Origin: Pseudacidovorax sp.
GTDB lineage: Bacteria; Pseudomonadota; Gammaproteobacteria; Burkholderiales; Burkholderiaceae_C
Direction: 5' to 3'
Assembly: GCF_017991995.1 (NCBI RefSeq)
Contig: NZ_JAGOPN010000001.1
Coordinates: 124,001-188,000 of the forward strand
DNA length: 64,000 nt
In this document: positions 15,228-24,308 of the stretch, one piece after another
Position numbering within the stretch: the first letter of the stretch is position 1
Layout: the number at the start of each line of letters is the position of its first letter
Notes under the pieces: generated by a model
The model's input: only the letters and a program-made list of their open reading frames with translations
Told to the model about the DNA's origin: nothing
The model's database searches: none
Made by a program: the position numbers and the translations under genes

Positions 15228-16130
15228 TCAGTGCGCAGGCAGGGTCTTGATGTCCGCAATGATCTGCAACTGTTCGAGGTATTCCGCGCGGTTCTTGGCC
15301 AACCACCGCACGACCGAGGCGTTCTCAAGCAGCGTCTTGCCGATGTACGTCTTGATGATTTCCAACTGCAGGTTTGCCGGCCCGTAGCCTTCTTCCAGCA
15401 GTTTTGTGTCGGCTTGGACGGCCGCAAGTTCCCGCTCCAGTCGTTGAAGCGCTTCGACGGGAGCCGCTTTTGTGGCGCGGGCGGCGGCCTGTTCGGTCAG
15501 CTGCTCTGGAGGGGTGGCCTGCAGCATGGCGGTTGCCAGCTTCGTTGAATACTTGCCGAGATTGACCATGGCCTGGGCGACGTCGATCTGACGAAATGGC
15601 TTCATGCGCTTCAGCACCCGAAACGTCCCATAGGTGGTTGGCTTGTCCGCGAGCAGTGCCACTGCCTCATTGCAGACGCCGTCGAGCAGCCTGAACTGCT
15701 GACGAATCGAGTCGGCGGAGACATTCAGCACCTCGGCAAGTTGGGCCACCGATGCGCCGCGGCCGGCGGCCCGCACAATCATTCGATGCTCCTGCACCAC
15801 TGAGAGGCGATTGACGCGCTTGTTGTAGGTGTAGCCTTCGTCGTCCGTGGAGATGAGGCACATCGCTTTCGGAACGCCCATTTGCCGAAGGATGTCGAGC
15901 CTCAGCCTGCCGTCCAGCACCAGAAACGAGCCGGGTGTGGCTGGGCTGTGGGCGATCACGATGGGCTCGACCAGGCCGATGGCCTCGACCGAGGCCCGAA
16001 TCTGCCGGTACTTGACCGTGTTCTTGATGTTTTCAGGGAGTTCGACCGCGCAATGCAACAAGTCCAGATCGATGTTCTGACAGTCGCGCTCGAAGCCCAA
16101 GCGCACGGTTCGGGTGGCCTTGCCTGCCAT
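15228..16130 (-). CDS. ParB/RepB-like protein (RepB C-terminal domain type)
   Basis: 300 residues. The N-terminal ParB-like nuclease/CTPase region contains VEAIGLVEPIVIA and FLVLDGRLRLDILRQMG. A helix-turn-helix follows (VAQLAEVLNVSADSIRQQFR), then a long helical C-terminus (LERELAAVQADTKLLEEGYG) like the plasmid-partition RepB C-terminal family. Its start overlaps the stop of a second ParB-like gene by one base, and that gene overlaps a serine recombinase gene, so the three form one operon. In this company it probably assists recombination or target recognition rather than classical segregation. Confidence 0.8.
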   Translation of the reverse strand: MAGKATRTVRLGFERDCQNIDLDLLHCAVELPENIKNTVKYRQIRASVEAIGLVEPIVIAHSPATPGSFLVLDGRLRLDILRQMGVPKAMCLISTDDEGYTYNKRVNRLSVVQEHRMIVRAAGRGASVAQLAEVLNVSADSIRQQFRLLDGVCNEAVALLADKPTTYGTFRVLKRMKPFRQIDVAQAMVNLGKYSTKLATAMLQATPPEQLTEQAAARATKAAPVEALQRLERELAAVQADTKLLEEGYGPANLQLEIIKTYIGKTLLENASVVRWLAKNRAEYLEQLQIIADIKTLPAH

Positions 16131-17020
16131 CAGTCGAGGCCCACGGAGGTTGTCAGGTCCGCCAGGGGCTTCGGAACGGTGACGAGACCCTCATCTCTCA
16201 GCACGGCGCAGAAGCGCAGGTCCGAGAACAACTCCTTGAAGATCTGTTGAGCCAGCAACAACGATCGTTGGGTGAACTCTGCCTTCTTTTGGATACGTCG
16301 ATGAATCTCGACGTCCCTGCTGTACAGCTTGGCCAGCTCGTCTGGCGTCATCTGCGCGCGGGCAGGCCCCCTGCCGCCCGCATTGATCCACTTACCATGT
16401 CGCGCTCGCCGGGCGATGATCTTGCGAACAACGGTGACCTTGCGGCCTTTCAACTCGCCACTTTCATAGGCGTCGATCAACAACTGCTGAACTTCGGCAT
16501 CGCTTGAGCGTGAGATCGAGACAGCCAGATGCAGTGGCATGTCGCCTGCTTCGGTAGCGGCAAGCAGACGCCTCTCGCCGTGCTCCAGCAAATGCGAAAC
16601 GCAATTGACCCATGACGCGGTACACCCTAGTTTTGTGGCCACCTCGCTGTCCGAATACCCGCGCTGCTTCAACGCGCGTACATGCTCAAGCGTCTCGACA
16701 GAGCGGGGGGATCGGCGCGCGACGTTCTCGACAATGCTCATCAGATGCGCCGTCTCCTCGTCGACGTCCACAATGATGGCGGGGATCTCTGTCTGGCCCA
16801 GCATCACACAGGACTCGAGGCGCCCCTGGCCGCATATGAGCGCAAAGGGCGTGGGTCCCTTTCCTTCCGGCATTCGACGCACTGTGATGGGCCGCTTCAG
16901 TCCGACCTGCTCAATGCTGTCCGTGATCGTTTTGTGGATACGCGGATTCCGAGCACGCGGGTTGGCCACCGTGATGTCTGCGATGGCAATCATGTGGACT
17001 TTGTTGGTTGGCGTCTTCAT
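16130..17020 (-). CDS. ParB N-terminal-domain protein
   Basis: 296 residues. VANPRARNPRIHKTITDSIE and FALICGQGRLESCVMLGQTE give the ParB/Spo0J nucleotide-binding core (about 10-110), with ENVARRSPRSVETLEHV as the following conserved helix. GYSDSEVATKLGCTASWVNC is the helix-turn-helix. The C-terminal third is basic and helical. The gene is the middle one in a recombinase-ParB-RepB operon, with a 4-bp overlap to the recombinase gene. The two ParB-like proteins differ clearly in sequence and may form a heteromeric complex. Confidence 0.82.
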   Translation of the reverse strand: MKTPTNKVHMIAIADITVANPRARNPRIHKTITDSIEQVGLKRPITVRRMPEGKGPTPFALICGQGRLESCVMLGQTEIPAIIVDVDEETAHLMSIVENVARRSPRSVETLEHVRALKQRGYSDSEVATKLGCTASWVNCVSHLLEHGERRLLAATEAGDMPLHLAVSISRSSDAEVQQLLIDAYESGELKGRKVTVVRKIIARRARHGKWINAGGRGPARAQMTPDELAKLYSRDVEIHRRIQKKAEFTQRSLLLAQQIFKELFSDLRFCAVLRDEGLVTVPKPLADLTTSVGLD

Positions 17021-18576
17021 GGCGTCTCCGGCACGGGGGTGCGTCCAGCAAACTGGTAGAGCAGTTCGAGTGAATCCACGCGGTAGGCGTCGAGGCTGAA
17101 GCCGTTGTCCTCAGAGGTGGGCAGCACCTCGGTCGCGAAATCGAGCGCAGGAAACACGTAGTAGTCCTGCGGTACGCAGTTGTCGGGCCCCATTCTGGCG
17201 ACGACGGTGATGTCCGGATGAAGGCTTGTGTCGAAGCGGATTCGCCAGCGGTTGGACCCATGCGCCGTCTGCTGGCATCGGGCAATCACCAGGGATGTGG
17301 TGAATTCATCGTTGACCGTCAGCAGGTCGGTGGCCGCGTCGATCTTTGTCCATCCACCCCATTCGGCGATGGAGGAAGCCATCTCGGAAACCAGCACTGG
17401 GTGCTTCTTACGCAGTGCGCGGTTGATCTCGAGGTATGCATAGTCCCGGCGCGGCTGATAGCCAATTAAGCTGTACGCCCGCAGCAGACTGCCGAACCGG
17501 CTACGGTAGACCGAGCTCGATGGCGTTCCCTCTTCCTCGTCGATGACGATCCCGGACAGCGCGCCATGCTTCTCGAGTGTCGCTCGCAGCACGGCCAGCA
17601 AGTGCTCGTCCTCAAGGTGGATGGCGCGCGCATCGATGATGGCGCGAGCGCGCAGGAATTGCTCCACCGGCACGATCCCGGAAAAGGCGCCATTGCACCG
17701 AACCCAGCTTTCCGGCGGATTGCGCACATGCTTGATCTTCAGCTTGAACGACGTGCGGTTGTAGACGTTATTGCCGACATATTTCTCGTTGGTGAGGATC
17801 TGGTGAATCGTGCCGCGTGTCCAGGGCTTGCCCGCATCGGAAAGAATGCCCTCGCGATTCAGGGCTGATGCGATCACCCGCTCCGGGCTTCCGTCTTCCA
17901 GGAACATGCGGTAGATCCGGCTCACCACCTCCTGCTCTTCGGACGGCCCTGGAACCAGAATCACTCGATCGGTCTGGATGCTCTTTTTCTCGCCTCTGGA
18001 GAGAAGGCCTTTGACGGTGCCAGCTTCGTCGACGAGTTGCCGTCGCAGGCCAAATCCTGGCGCGCCGCCTTGCCGATAGCCATGCTGAACAATGTTGCAC
18101 GCTCCCGCGAATACCTTCACCGAGAGTTCGCGGCTGTATTCCGCCGCCATGCTCCGCTTGATGCCAATGAATACAGTGGAGGGCAGCGAGCCATCGTTGT
18201 TGAACGGCTCCGCACAGTAGATGACTCGGATGCCTCGACTCTTGCAGGCATGTTCGTAGACCGCAGCTTCGTCCGGATCCGGGAAGCGGCCCCAGCGACT
18301 CACGTCATAGACCAGGACCGCGGAGAAGTTGGGTGAGGCGGTACGTACGTCGTGGAGCAACGCCTGGAGGCCATTGCGGCCTTTGAGGTTCAACCCACTC
18401 TTGCCCGCATCCTCATAGGTCTTGACGATGCGCATCCCATGGCGCTTTGCATAGTCGGAGATCGCCGCCGATTGATTTTCCGTCGAGTAGCGCTGATGTT
18501 CGGTCGACATCCGGACGTACTGAGCCACGGGCAGTTCGTGGGCTTGTCCATGTTTCGCACCAGTGTCGTCATTCAC
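17017..18576 (-). CDS. Large serine recombinase
   Basis: 519 residues from GTG 18576. The N-terminal resolvase catalytic domain (about 15-165) has AQYVRMSTEHQ, in which the serine after RM is the nucleophile, and LVYDVSRWGRF. A recombinase domain follows (about 190-330; GFGLRRQLVDEAG and PWTRGTIHQILTNEKYVGNN). The C-terminus lacks an obvious zinc ribbon and is unlike phage integrases. The enzyme should catalyse site-specific insertion, excision or inversion, here coupled with two ParB-like partners. This module is probably a mobile unit nested inside the ICE cargo. The open frame upstream of the GTG looks non-coding. Confidence 0.85.
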   Translation of the reverse strand: MNDDTGAKHGQAHELPVAQYVRMSTEHQRYSTENQSAAISDYAKRHGMRIVKTYEDAGKSGLNLKGRNGLQALLHDVRTASPNFSAVLVYDVSRWGRFPDPDEAAVYEHACKSRGIRVIYCAEPFNNDGSLPSTVFIGIKRSMAAEYSRELSVKVFAGACNIVQHGYRQGGAPGFGLRRQLVDEAGTVKGLLSRGEKKSIQTDRVILVPGPSEEQEVVSRIYRMFLEDGSPERVIASALNREGILSDAGKPWTRGTIHQILTNEKYVGNNVYNRTSFKLKIKHVRNPPESWVRCNGAFSGIVPVEQFLRARAIIDARAIHLEDEHLLAVLRATLEKHGALSGIVIDEEEGTPSSSVYRSRFGSLLRAYSLIGYQPRRDYAYLEINRALRKKHPVLVSEMASSIAEWGGWTKIDAATDLLTVNDEFTTSLVIARCQQTAHGSNRWRIRFDTSLHPDITVVARMGPDNCVPQDYYVFPALDFATEVLPTSEDNGFSLDAYRVDSLELLYQFAGRTPVPETP

Positions 18577-18709
18577 CTTGCGCCCTCGATTGCGGCGGTG
18601 TGCCGCAGGATGAGAAGCTAAAGGCGGTGCATGACAGCGACGTGACGGGGACCAACCAAACTGGCCGGACAACTGGTGTGCAATGGCGCAATGCAGCGCC
18701 GGCCGTGGC

Positions 18710-19022
18710 TCAAGCGCTGGGTTTTTTCGACCCGGGCAGGTCGTCCAGCTTCTTGGCCAAATCCATCAGCAGCCTGGGCAAAGGGGATGAGACCGGCTTT
18801 ACGGCCGGACCAGAGTCTGCCTGCGAGAAGGCTGAGGCGACGGCACTTGCGGCCGCGAGGTCTTGGAGTCGGAACGGTTCCGTTGAGGTGCAGCAGTTGC
18901 ATGAGTCGAAGGACCAGCTCTCGCAACATGGCAATCTCCGCGTCCTGGGCGGCTTGGTCCTCTTCCATCTCATCCACTGCGAGTTCGAGAAGTTCAATAC
19001 GCGCCGCATCTTTTGAAGTCAT
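18710..19022 (-). pseudogene. Possible frameshifted small coiled-coil protein gene
   Basis: From ATG 19022 the frame encodes a plausible acidic helix (MTSKDAARIELLELAVDEME, continuing to LMQLLHLNGT) and then becomes arginine-rich. The plausible continuation lies in the neighbouring frame (VASAFSQADSGPAVKPVSSP, then LLMDLAKKLDDLPGSKKPSA) and stops at 18710. A single-base frameshift near 18870-18890 would join them. I do not recognise the protein. It may equally be a chance open frame. Confidence 0.3.
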
Positions 19023-19084
19023 TTCCAAATCTTAGCTGTGTGCAAACCCTGAAATGCGGGCCAAGCGGATGGGGAGAAAATCCA

Positions 19085-19456
19085 ATGTGGGTGCAGCGCG
19101 ACCAAGCTGCGTGGCGAACAGTGGTCGGGCTGGAAGGGCGTCGCTGCATCCACGAGATGCGCAACGCCGCGGTCTGCGCCTACTCCGCGCTACCTGGCAT
19201 GACCGGGCCTTCTTACATCTTCGAAGGGGAGATGGGCTTTATCGCGCCAGTCACTGGCCTCATCGACATCGAACCGGCGGACGTAGGCAAGAGGGCCAGT
19301 CACGACTTCCGTATCCGGCTTGCGAAGACCAAGATGTGTCTCACCAGCGGAGAGATGCAGACTGCGGTCTCGGCCCAGTTCGAGCACACGGTGGCCGTTA
19401 CACGCCATGGCGTACAGGTGCTGACCTTGCAGGCAGGCGAAAGCGTGCCGCACTGA
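19085..19456 (+). pseudogene. Chimeric remnant: MmgE/PrpD-like piece joined to a methionine-aminopeptidase tail
   Basis: Residues up to about codon 95 contain LPGMTGPSYIFEGEMGFIAP and FRIRLAKTKMCLTSGEMQTA, which resemble internal blocks of the MmgE/PrpD (2-methylcitrate dehydratase) family. From about 19368 the frame reads SAQFEHTVAVTRHGVQVLT, which matches the C-terminus of type I methionine aminopeptidase (AQFEHTVxVTxxGxEVLT). Neither gene is complete. The frame probably arose by deletion or recombination between two genes and lies just upstream of the ligD operon. Both matches are from memory. Confidence 0.45.
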
Positions 19457-19602
19457 CTCTACGCCGGCGCAGTCAGAAACGGGCCACCAGGGGGCGCATG
19501 CGCAGGCTTGAGGCTGTAGGAAGCGGCGCGCACAAAGATCTGCCAAAAGCAGTTGCGTCGTGAGGTGTCCGATGCTCTTCTTCTAGGGTAAAGGAGATCA
19601 CC

Positions 19603-19788
19603 ATGTCCGACGACCGCACGCAAGCCCATGGGCATGATCGCAGCCGCATCAACATTCACGAGGACTACGAAGTCCATGACTGGGCCAAAAAGTTCGGCGT
19701 GACGCCGGACCAGCTACGAACGGCGGTGGAGGCCGTCGGCCCTGAAGCCAAGAATGTCGAGCAGTACCTGAGCGCCGAGAAGAAGTAA
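19603..19788 (+). CDS. DUF3606 small protein
   Basis: 61 residues with a strong ribosome-binding site (aaaggagatcacc). DYEVHDWAKKFGVTPDQLRT and VGPEAKNVEQYLS are the core of the DUF3606 family of short stress-associated proteins, often encoded near DNA-repair or plasmid genes. Its molecular role is unknown. It ends 7 bp before the ligD start and is probably the first gene of that operon. Confidence 0.8.
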   Translation: MSDDRTQAHGHDRSRINIHEDYEVHDWAKKFGVTPDQLRTAVEAVGPEAKNVEQYLSAEKK

Positions 19789-19795
19789 GGCGCGC

Positions 19796-22333
19796 ATGCC
19801 CGCCTCCACGCGCCAGAAGCGCGGGCTGCAGGCGTACACCGCCAAGCGCAACTTCGCCCTCACGCCCGAGCCGCGCGGGCAGGAGGAGCAGGGCGCTTCC
19901 CCGGCGCTGAACTTCGTCATCCAGAAGCACTGGGCGAGCCGGCTGCATTACGACTTCAGGCTGGAGCTTGATGGCGTGATGCTGAGCTGGGCGGTGCCGA
20001 AGGGCCCTTCGTACGATCCCGCCGTGAAGTCGATGGCCATCCAGGTCGAAGACCATCCGCTTGGCTATAACAGCTTCGAAGGCACCATTCCTGCAAAGCA
20101 GTACGGCGCCGGCGAAGTGATCATCTGGGACCGTGGCACGTGGGAGCCCATGGGTGACCCGCGCGAAGGCCTCGAGGTCGGCAAGATCCTGTTCCGTCTG
20201 CACGGCGAGAAGCTGGCCGGGCTCTGGGAGCTGGTCCGCATCTCCAAGCCCGGGGAGAAGAAGCAGGACCAGTGGATGCTCTTCAAGAAGAAGGGCGATG
20301 CCTGGGCACGGTCCAGTACCGACTACGACGTCGTCACCGCCTTGCCGGACAGCGTGGTGGCGCATCCACTCGGGCTGGTCGAAGAGCGTGAGCCCCGAGC
20401 GCCGCCGCCCCGTAAGGACGAGGCACCGGACCTGGCCAATGCATTGCCGATCAAGAAACTCCCGAAGAGCTTCGCGCCGCAACTTGCCCGGCTGACCGAG
20501 CAGGTACCAAGCGGCGACTGGATCGCCGAGAACAAGTTCGATGGCTATCGCCTGCTGGCCCGCATTGAGCAGGGCCGCTGCAGCCTCTTCACGCGCAACG
20601 GCCACGACTGGACCGACAAGCTCCAGAGCCTTGCCAACGCCGTCGACGCGATGGGCTTGGTCGACGCCTGGATCGATGGCGAGATCGTCGTCGTGGACAC
20701 CCAGGGTGTGCCCAGCTTCAATGCGCTGCAGAACGCGATCGACAGCGCGAAGAGCGAGTCCATCACTTACTTTGTCTTCGACCTGCCCTATGTCGGCGAC
20801 ACCGATCTGCGCGCCGTGCCGCTGCGCAGCCGCCGTCTGGTGCTGAAAGCGCTCCTGAAGGAGCGTGGCTCCGACCGGGTGCGATTCAGCGAAGCGCTGG
20901 ATGCCGAGCCCTCGCAGTTGCTGGGTGCAGCCTGTCGGCTTGGCCTGGAGGGCCTGATCCTGAAGGACCCGCGGGCTCCCTACGTGTCCGACCGCTCCGA
21001 TACCTGGCTCAAGCTCAAGTGCCAGAAGCGGCAGGAGTTCGTGGTCGTGGGCTACACGGTGCGCGGCGGCACGACCAATGCGGTGGGGGGCCTGCTGCTG
21101 GCGGTGCATGAGGGCGAGGCGCTGCGTTATGTGGGCAACGTCGGCACCGGTTTTGACGCCACGACGGCACGGGACCTGCACGACAGGCTCCGGGTGCTGG
21201 AAACGGACACGCCGGCGGTTGAGCGCAGTTCGGTGAAGCCAGGACGTTGGAGCCGCCGCACGGCCGGCAGCGAGCGGTGGGTGCGCCCCGAGATGGTGGT
21301 TGAGGTCGCGTTCGCCGAATGGACGCCCGAGCGACATGTGCGCCATGCCATCTTCAAGGGCGTGCGCGCCGACAAGCCGCCGCAGGACATCGGGATCGAA
21401 CAGGCGGTAAAGAAGCGAGCCGAGCCGCGCAAGGCGAAGTTGGTCGCCCCTGTGGTGGTGACGCACCCGGATCGGGTGATCGACCCGTCAACGGGGCTGC
21501 GCAAGGTGGATCTGGTGCGCTACTACGAGAGCGTCGCCGAATGGATGTTGCCGCACCTCGCGCACCGGCCGGTATCCCTGGTGCGCGCACCGCAGGGTGT
21601 GACCGGGCAGCTGTTCTTCCAGAAGCATCCGGAGACGCGCGTGCCAGGACTCGGCCAGCTCGACCCTGGCCTTTGGCCGGGGCATGCGGCTCTGCTCGTG
21701 GTGGACAGCACGAAAGCCTTGGTGGCCGCAGCGCAGATGAACACCGTCGAGTTCCACACCTGGAATTCGACCGCGCGAAAGATCGACCAGCCGGACCGGA
21801 TCGTGTTCGACCTGGACCCGGGGGAGGGAGTGAGCTGGGGCGAACTGCAGGAGGCTGCTTTGCTCACGCGCACCCTGCTGCATGAACTGGGACTCGACGC
21901 CTGGCTGAAGACTTCAGGTGGCAAGGGCCTGCATGTGGTCGTGCCCATTCAGCCCCGGCTGGCCTTCGACGCCGTCAAGCAGTTCTCGCGCGACGTCGTG
22001 GCGCACATGGCACGGGTAATTCCCCAGCGCTTCGTCGCCAAGAGCGGGCCGAGCAACCGCAAGGGCCGCATCTTCATCGACTACCTGCGCAATGGTCATG
22101 GGCAGACCACAGCCGCAGCGTTCTCGGCGCGGTCCCGGCCTGGCACGGGCGTGTCCATGCCCATCGCCTGGGAGCAACTCGGCGAGGTCAAGAGCGGCGC
22201 GCAGTGGACCGTTCTCACGACGCGGGAGTACCTGTCGTTCCAGAAGAGTGATCCGTGGGCGGCGTACTGGACGAGGCGGCAGTCGCTGGCGCAGGCGGTC
22301 AAGACGCTGGCCGCGGCACGGCGAGATGGATAG
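19796..22333 (+). CDS. ligD: LigD: multifunctional ATP-dependent DNA ligase for end joining
   Basis: 845 residues in the phosphoesterase-ligase-polymerase order seen in Pseudomonas/Burkholderia LigD. The 3'-phosphoesterase is at about 35-200 (HWASRLHYDFRLELDGVMLS; VEDHPLGYNSFEGTIP). The ligase has the adenylated lysine in AENKFDGYR (Lys247). The polymerase/primase is at about 545-835 (LDPGEGVSW, with Asp672 and Asp674, and TSGGKGLHVVVPI). It repairs double-strand breaks together with Ku. No Ku gene is in this window, so it must use a host Ku, act alone, or have lost its partner. It sits 7 bp after the DUF3606 gene. Confidence 0.93.
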   Translation: MPASTRQKRGLQAYTAKRNFALTPEPRGQEEQGASPALNFVIQKHWASRLHYDFRLELDGVMLSWAVPKGPSYDPAVKSMAIQVEDHPLGYNSFEGTIPAKQYGAGEVIIWDRGTWEPMGDPREGLEVGKILFRLHGEKLAGLWELVRISKPGEKKQDQWMLFKKKGDAWARSSTDYDVVTALPDSVVAHPLGLVEEREPRAPPPRKDEAPDLANALPIKKLPKSFAPQLARLTEQVPSGDWIAENKFDGYRLLARIEQGRCSLFTRNGHDWTDKLQSLANAVDAMGLVDAWIDGEIVVVDTQGVPSFNALQNAIDSAKSESITYFVFDLPYVGDTDLRAVPLRSRRLVLKALLKERGSDRVRFSEALDAEPSQLLGAACRLGLEGLILKDPRAPYVSDRSDTWLKLKCQKRQEFVVVGYTVRGGTTNAVGGLLLAVHEGEALRYVGNVGTGFDATTARDLHDRLRVLETDTPAVERSSVKPGRWSRRTAGSERWVRPEMVVEVAFAEWTPERHVRHAIFKGVRADKPPQDIGIEQAVKKRAEPRKAKLVAPVVVTHPDRVIDPSTGLRKVDLVRYYESVAEWMLPHLAHRPVSLVRAPQGVTGQLFFQKHPETRVPGLGQLDPGLWPGHAALLVVDSTKALVAAAQMNTVEFHTWNSTARKIDQPDRIVFDLDPGEGVSWGELQEAALLTRTLLHELGLDAWLKTSGGKGLHVVVPIQPRLAFDAVKQFSRDVVAHMARVIPQRFVAKSGPSNRKGRIFIDYLRNGHGQTTAAAFSARSRPGTGVSMPIAWEQLGEVKSGAQWTVLTTREYLSFQKSDPWAAYWTRRQSLAQAVKTLAAARRDG

Positions 22334-22416
22334 GGGGGAGCGTGTCGTCCGGCTCTCCAAAATGATTGGTGTGTCGGCGCTCAGGAACGGGCCTTCGCCT
22401 TAGCGTCGGACCAGCT

Positions 22417-22719
22417 TCACGGATCGGCCCGCAACTGCGTCCAGATGGCGATGCTCCGAGGCTCGGCCAGGATTTCCTCGAGGGCGGCGTGCCACGCCCT
22501 CCGGTAGTCGCGCTGCAGTTGCACGGTCAACACGTCCTGCCGGTCGCTCCAGGTCTCGTGCAACTGAAACATGTATGGCCGGTCCGGATCGACGTGCAGT
22601 GCTGCCCGCACGAAGGTGGCTTCGCCGCGCATGGCATCGAGCACGCCGTCCAGCAACGCATGAAAGCGTCGCACCTCCGCCGGCTTGACATGGAAGGTGA
22701 TCACGTAGGTCTCGTTCAT
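22417..22719 (-). CDS. Antibiotic-biosynthesis-monooxygenase-like (ABM) protein
   Basis: 100 residues. It begins MNETYVITFHVKPAEVRRFH and contains YMFQLHETWSDRQD, the ferredoxin-like dimeric alpha-beta barrel pattern of ABM/putative quinol monooxygenases. The function within the family is uncertain. It is the last of four minus-strand small-enzyme genes (ABM, thioesterase, hydrolase, SnoaL-like) and lies 26 bp downstream of the thioesterase gene. Confidence 0.75.
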   Translation of the reverse strand: MNETYVITFHVKPAEVRRFHALLDGVLDAMRGEATFVRAALHVDPDRPYMFQLHETWSDRQDVLTVQLQRDYRRAWHAALEEILAEPRSIAIWTQLRADP

Positions 22720-22744
22720 CGATGGATGCCTCCGTTACGACGGA

Positions 22745-23158
22745 TCAGGTCAGCACGACGGTCACCAGCGCCTGCGCGATCGCAATGCCCATATCGCTCG
22801 CGACCTCCACCCGCACGGCATGCTGGCGCGCGCCACTGCGCAGCGCCAGTCCGGTCGCGAGCAGCGCGCAGCCCTCGGCCGGTGAGAGGTAGGTGATCGC
22901 CAAGCTGGAAGTCGCCCCTCCGGCTGGCGGTCGGTGGGCGGCGGATACCGCGGTGGCGACGGCCACGACATCGGCCAAGGTGGCAATCACCCCTCCATGC
23001 ACCAACGCGCCTTCGGTGACGTTGCCGCCCGAAAACGGCAATCGCACCTGCACCTTGCCAGGTTCTGCGTGGGCGAGGCGCAGGCCGAGCTGCAGTGCGA
23101 CGGGCGAACCGAGCAGCCGCGCCGCGATGAGTTCGTGGGCGATGCCAGGCGCGATCAT
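22745..23158 (-). CDS. PaaI-type hotdog thioesterase
   Basis: 137 residues. VTEGALVHGGVIATLADVVA is the conserved PaaI-family block (the HGG motif is followed by the helix that carries the catalytic acid), and LAITYLSPAEG is the second strand region. It would hydrolyse an acyl- or aryl-CoA thioester in the cytoplasm. The start overlaps the stop of the upstream hydrolase gene, so they share an operon. Substrate unknown. Confidence 0.82.
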   Translation of the reverse strand: MIAPGIAHELIAARLLGSPVALQLGLRLAHAEPGKVQVRLPFSGGNVTEGALVHGGVIATLADVVAVATAVSAAHRPPAGGATSSLAITYLSPAEGCALLATGLALRSGARQHAVRVEVASDMGIAIAQALVTVVLT

Positions 23159-23949
23159 GGTGCGGCCCGTCGTGCGATGTCATCGGCCAGCCGGCGCGCA
23201 TGCGTCACCATGACGCCGTGCGCCACGCCCTCGTACACGACGAGTTCGGCGCCCGGGATCGTTTTTGCGTAGACGCGTCCGCTGAGGTCCAGCGGCGCGG
23301 AAACGTCGCGATCGCCATGGATGATGGTCACCGGCAGGTCCAGGCCGGCTGCATCCGCCGAGAGGTCGGTATGGGCGATGGTCCGCTGGAACTCCACCAC
23401 CGCGCGACGGGAGCAGTCCAGCACCATTGCAGCCATCCAGTCGTTGATGCGCGCGGGGGAGCCGGGCGCGAAGGGGCCGATGTTGGCGTCGATCCAGCCC
23501 GACAAGTCGCTGCCGAGCTGTCCGCACAGCAGGTCCACCATTTCGGCCGTGATCCCGCCCTGGCCGATCACGCGCGGACCGGTGGCACCCACGAGGATCA
23601 GCCGCGCCACCCGCGCACGGCCATGGCGCCCGAGATAGCGCAGGGCCTCGCCGCCCGCGCCCGAGTGGGCCACCAGTGTGACGCCGCGCAGGTCCAGGTC
23701 TTCCAGCACCGCAGCCAGGTCGTCGGCCAGTGCGTCGTAGTCGTAGCCGGGCCGGTCGGTGGACCGGCCATGGCCGTTGCGGTCGTAGGCGATGGTGCGC
23801 AGTCCGGTGGCGTTGAGGTGCAGCATGGTCTCGCCCCAGATGCGGCCATCCATGGCCCAGCCTGCCAGCAGCACCACGGGCGGCCCCTCGCCCCAGTCGC
23901 GGACATGCAGCGCGTGGCCATCGCCGCGTGGAATCGAGGCGCGGCTCAT
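23155..23949 (-). CDS. Alpha/beta-hydrolase (esterase or non-haem haloperoxidase type)
   Basis: 264 residues from ATG 23949. VVLLAGWAMDGRIWG is the oxyanion region, and AYDRNGHGRSTDRPG is the usual second block. The nucleophile elbow reads VAHSGAGGE; this departs from the common GHSMGG form, with Ser still at the elbow. GDRDVSAP supplies the acid and GVAHGVMVTH the histidine. Both ends overlap neighbours (thioesterase, SnoaL-like), so it is translationally coupled. The reaction cannot be specified. Confidence 0.83.
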   Translation of the reverse strand: MSRASIPRGDGHALHVRDWGEGPPVVLLAGWAMDGRIWGETMLHLNATGLRTIAYDRNGHGRSTDRPGYDYDALADDLAAVLEDLDLRGVTLVAHSGAGGEALRYLGRHGRARVARLILVGATGPRVIGQGGITAEMVDLLCGQLGSDLSGWIDANIGPFAPGSPARINDWMAAMVLDCSRRAVVEFQRTIAHTDLSADAAGLDLPVTIIHGDRDVSAPLDLSGRVYAKTIPGAELVVYEGVAHGVMVTHARRLADDIARRAAP

Positions 23950-24308
23950 GCGGCAGAACCGTCGAGGAAGCCGATCACTTCGGCGATGCGGCCCTCGGCA
24001 TCCAACCGCACGACGTCGGTCCCGGTGGCCACGGCGGAGCCGCCGTCCGGCGCCAGCGTCCACGAGAAGCGCACGAAGTGGCCGTGCGTGTCGGGCGTGC
24101 CGCGAAGGGTGAAGGCATGGCCGGGAAACTGCGTGCGCGCGGCCGAGATCATCGTGGCGATGCCGTCGCGGCCTTCGCCTTGCATCATCGGGTCGGCATA
24201 GCAGGCATCGGCCCGCCAGTTGGCGGCCAGACGACGGTCGCGCGAGGCGTCGTCGGCGTCGTTCCACACGGCCAGATAGTCGCGGGCGAGGGTGTTCGGA
24301 TCGATCAT
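23946..24308 (-). CDS. SnoaL/NTF2-like protein
   Basis: 120 residues in the cone-shaped NTF2-like fold: DYLAVWNDADDASRDRRLAA, WRADACYADPMMQGEGRDGI, FVRFSWTLAPDG. Members bind small ligands or catalyse simple isomerisation or hydrolysis. It is the first gene of a four-gene minus-strand operon (SnoaL, hydrolase, thioesterase, ABM), which looks like a small degradative or detoxifying unit. Start at ATG 24308, with caggagctg upstream. Confidence 0.8.
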   Translation of the reverse strand: MIDPNTLARDYLAVWNDADDASRDRRLAANWRADACYADPMMQGEGRDGIATMISAARTQFPGHAFTLRGTPDTHGHFVRFSWTLAPDGGSAVATGTDVVRLDAEGRIAEVIGFLDGSAA

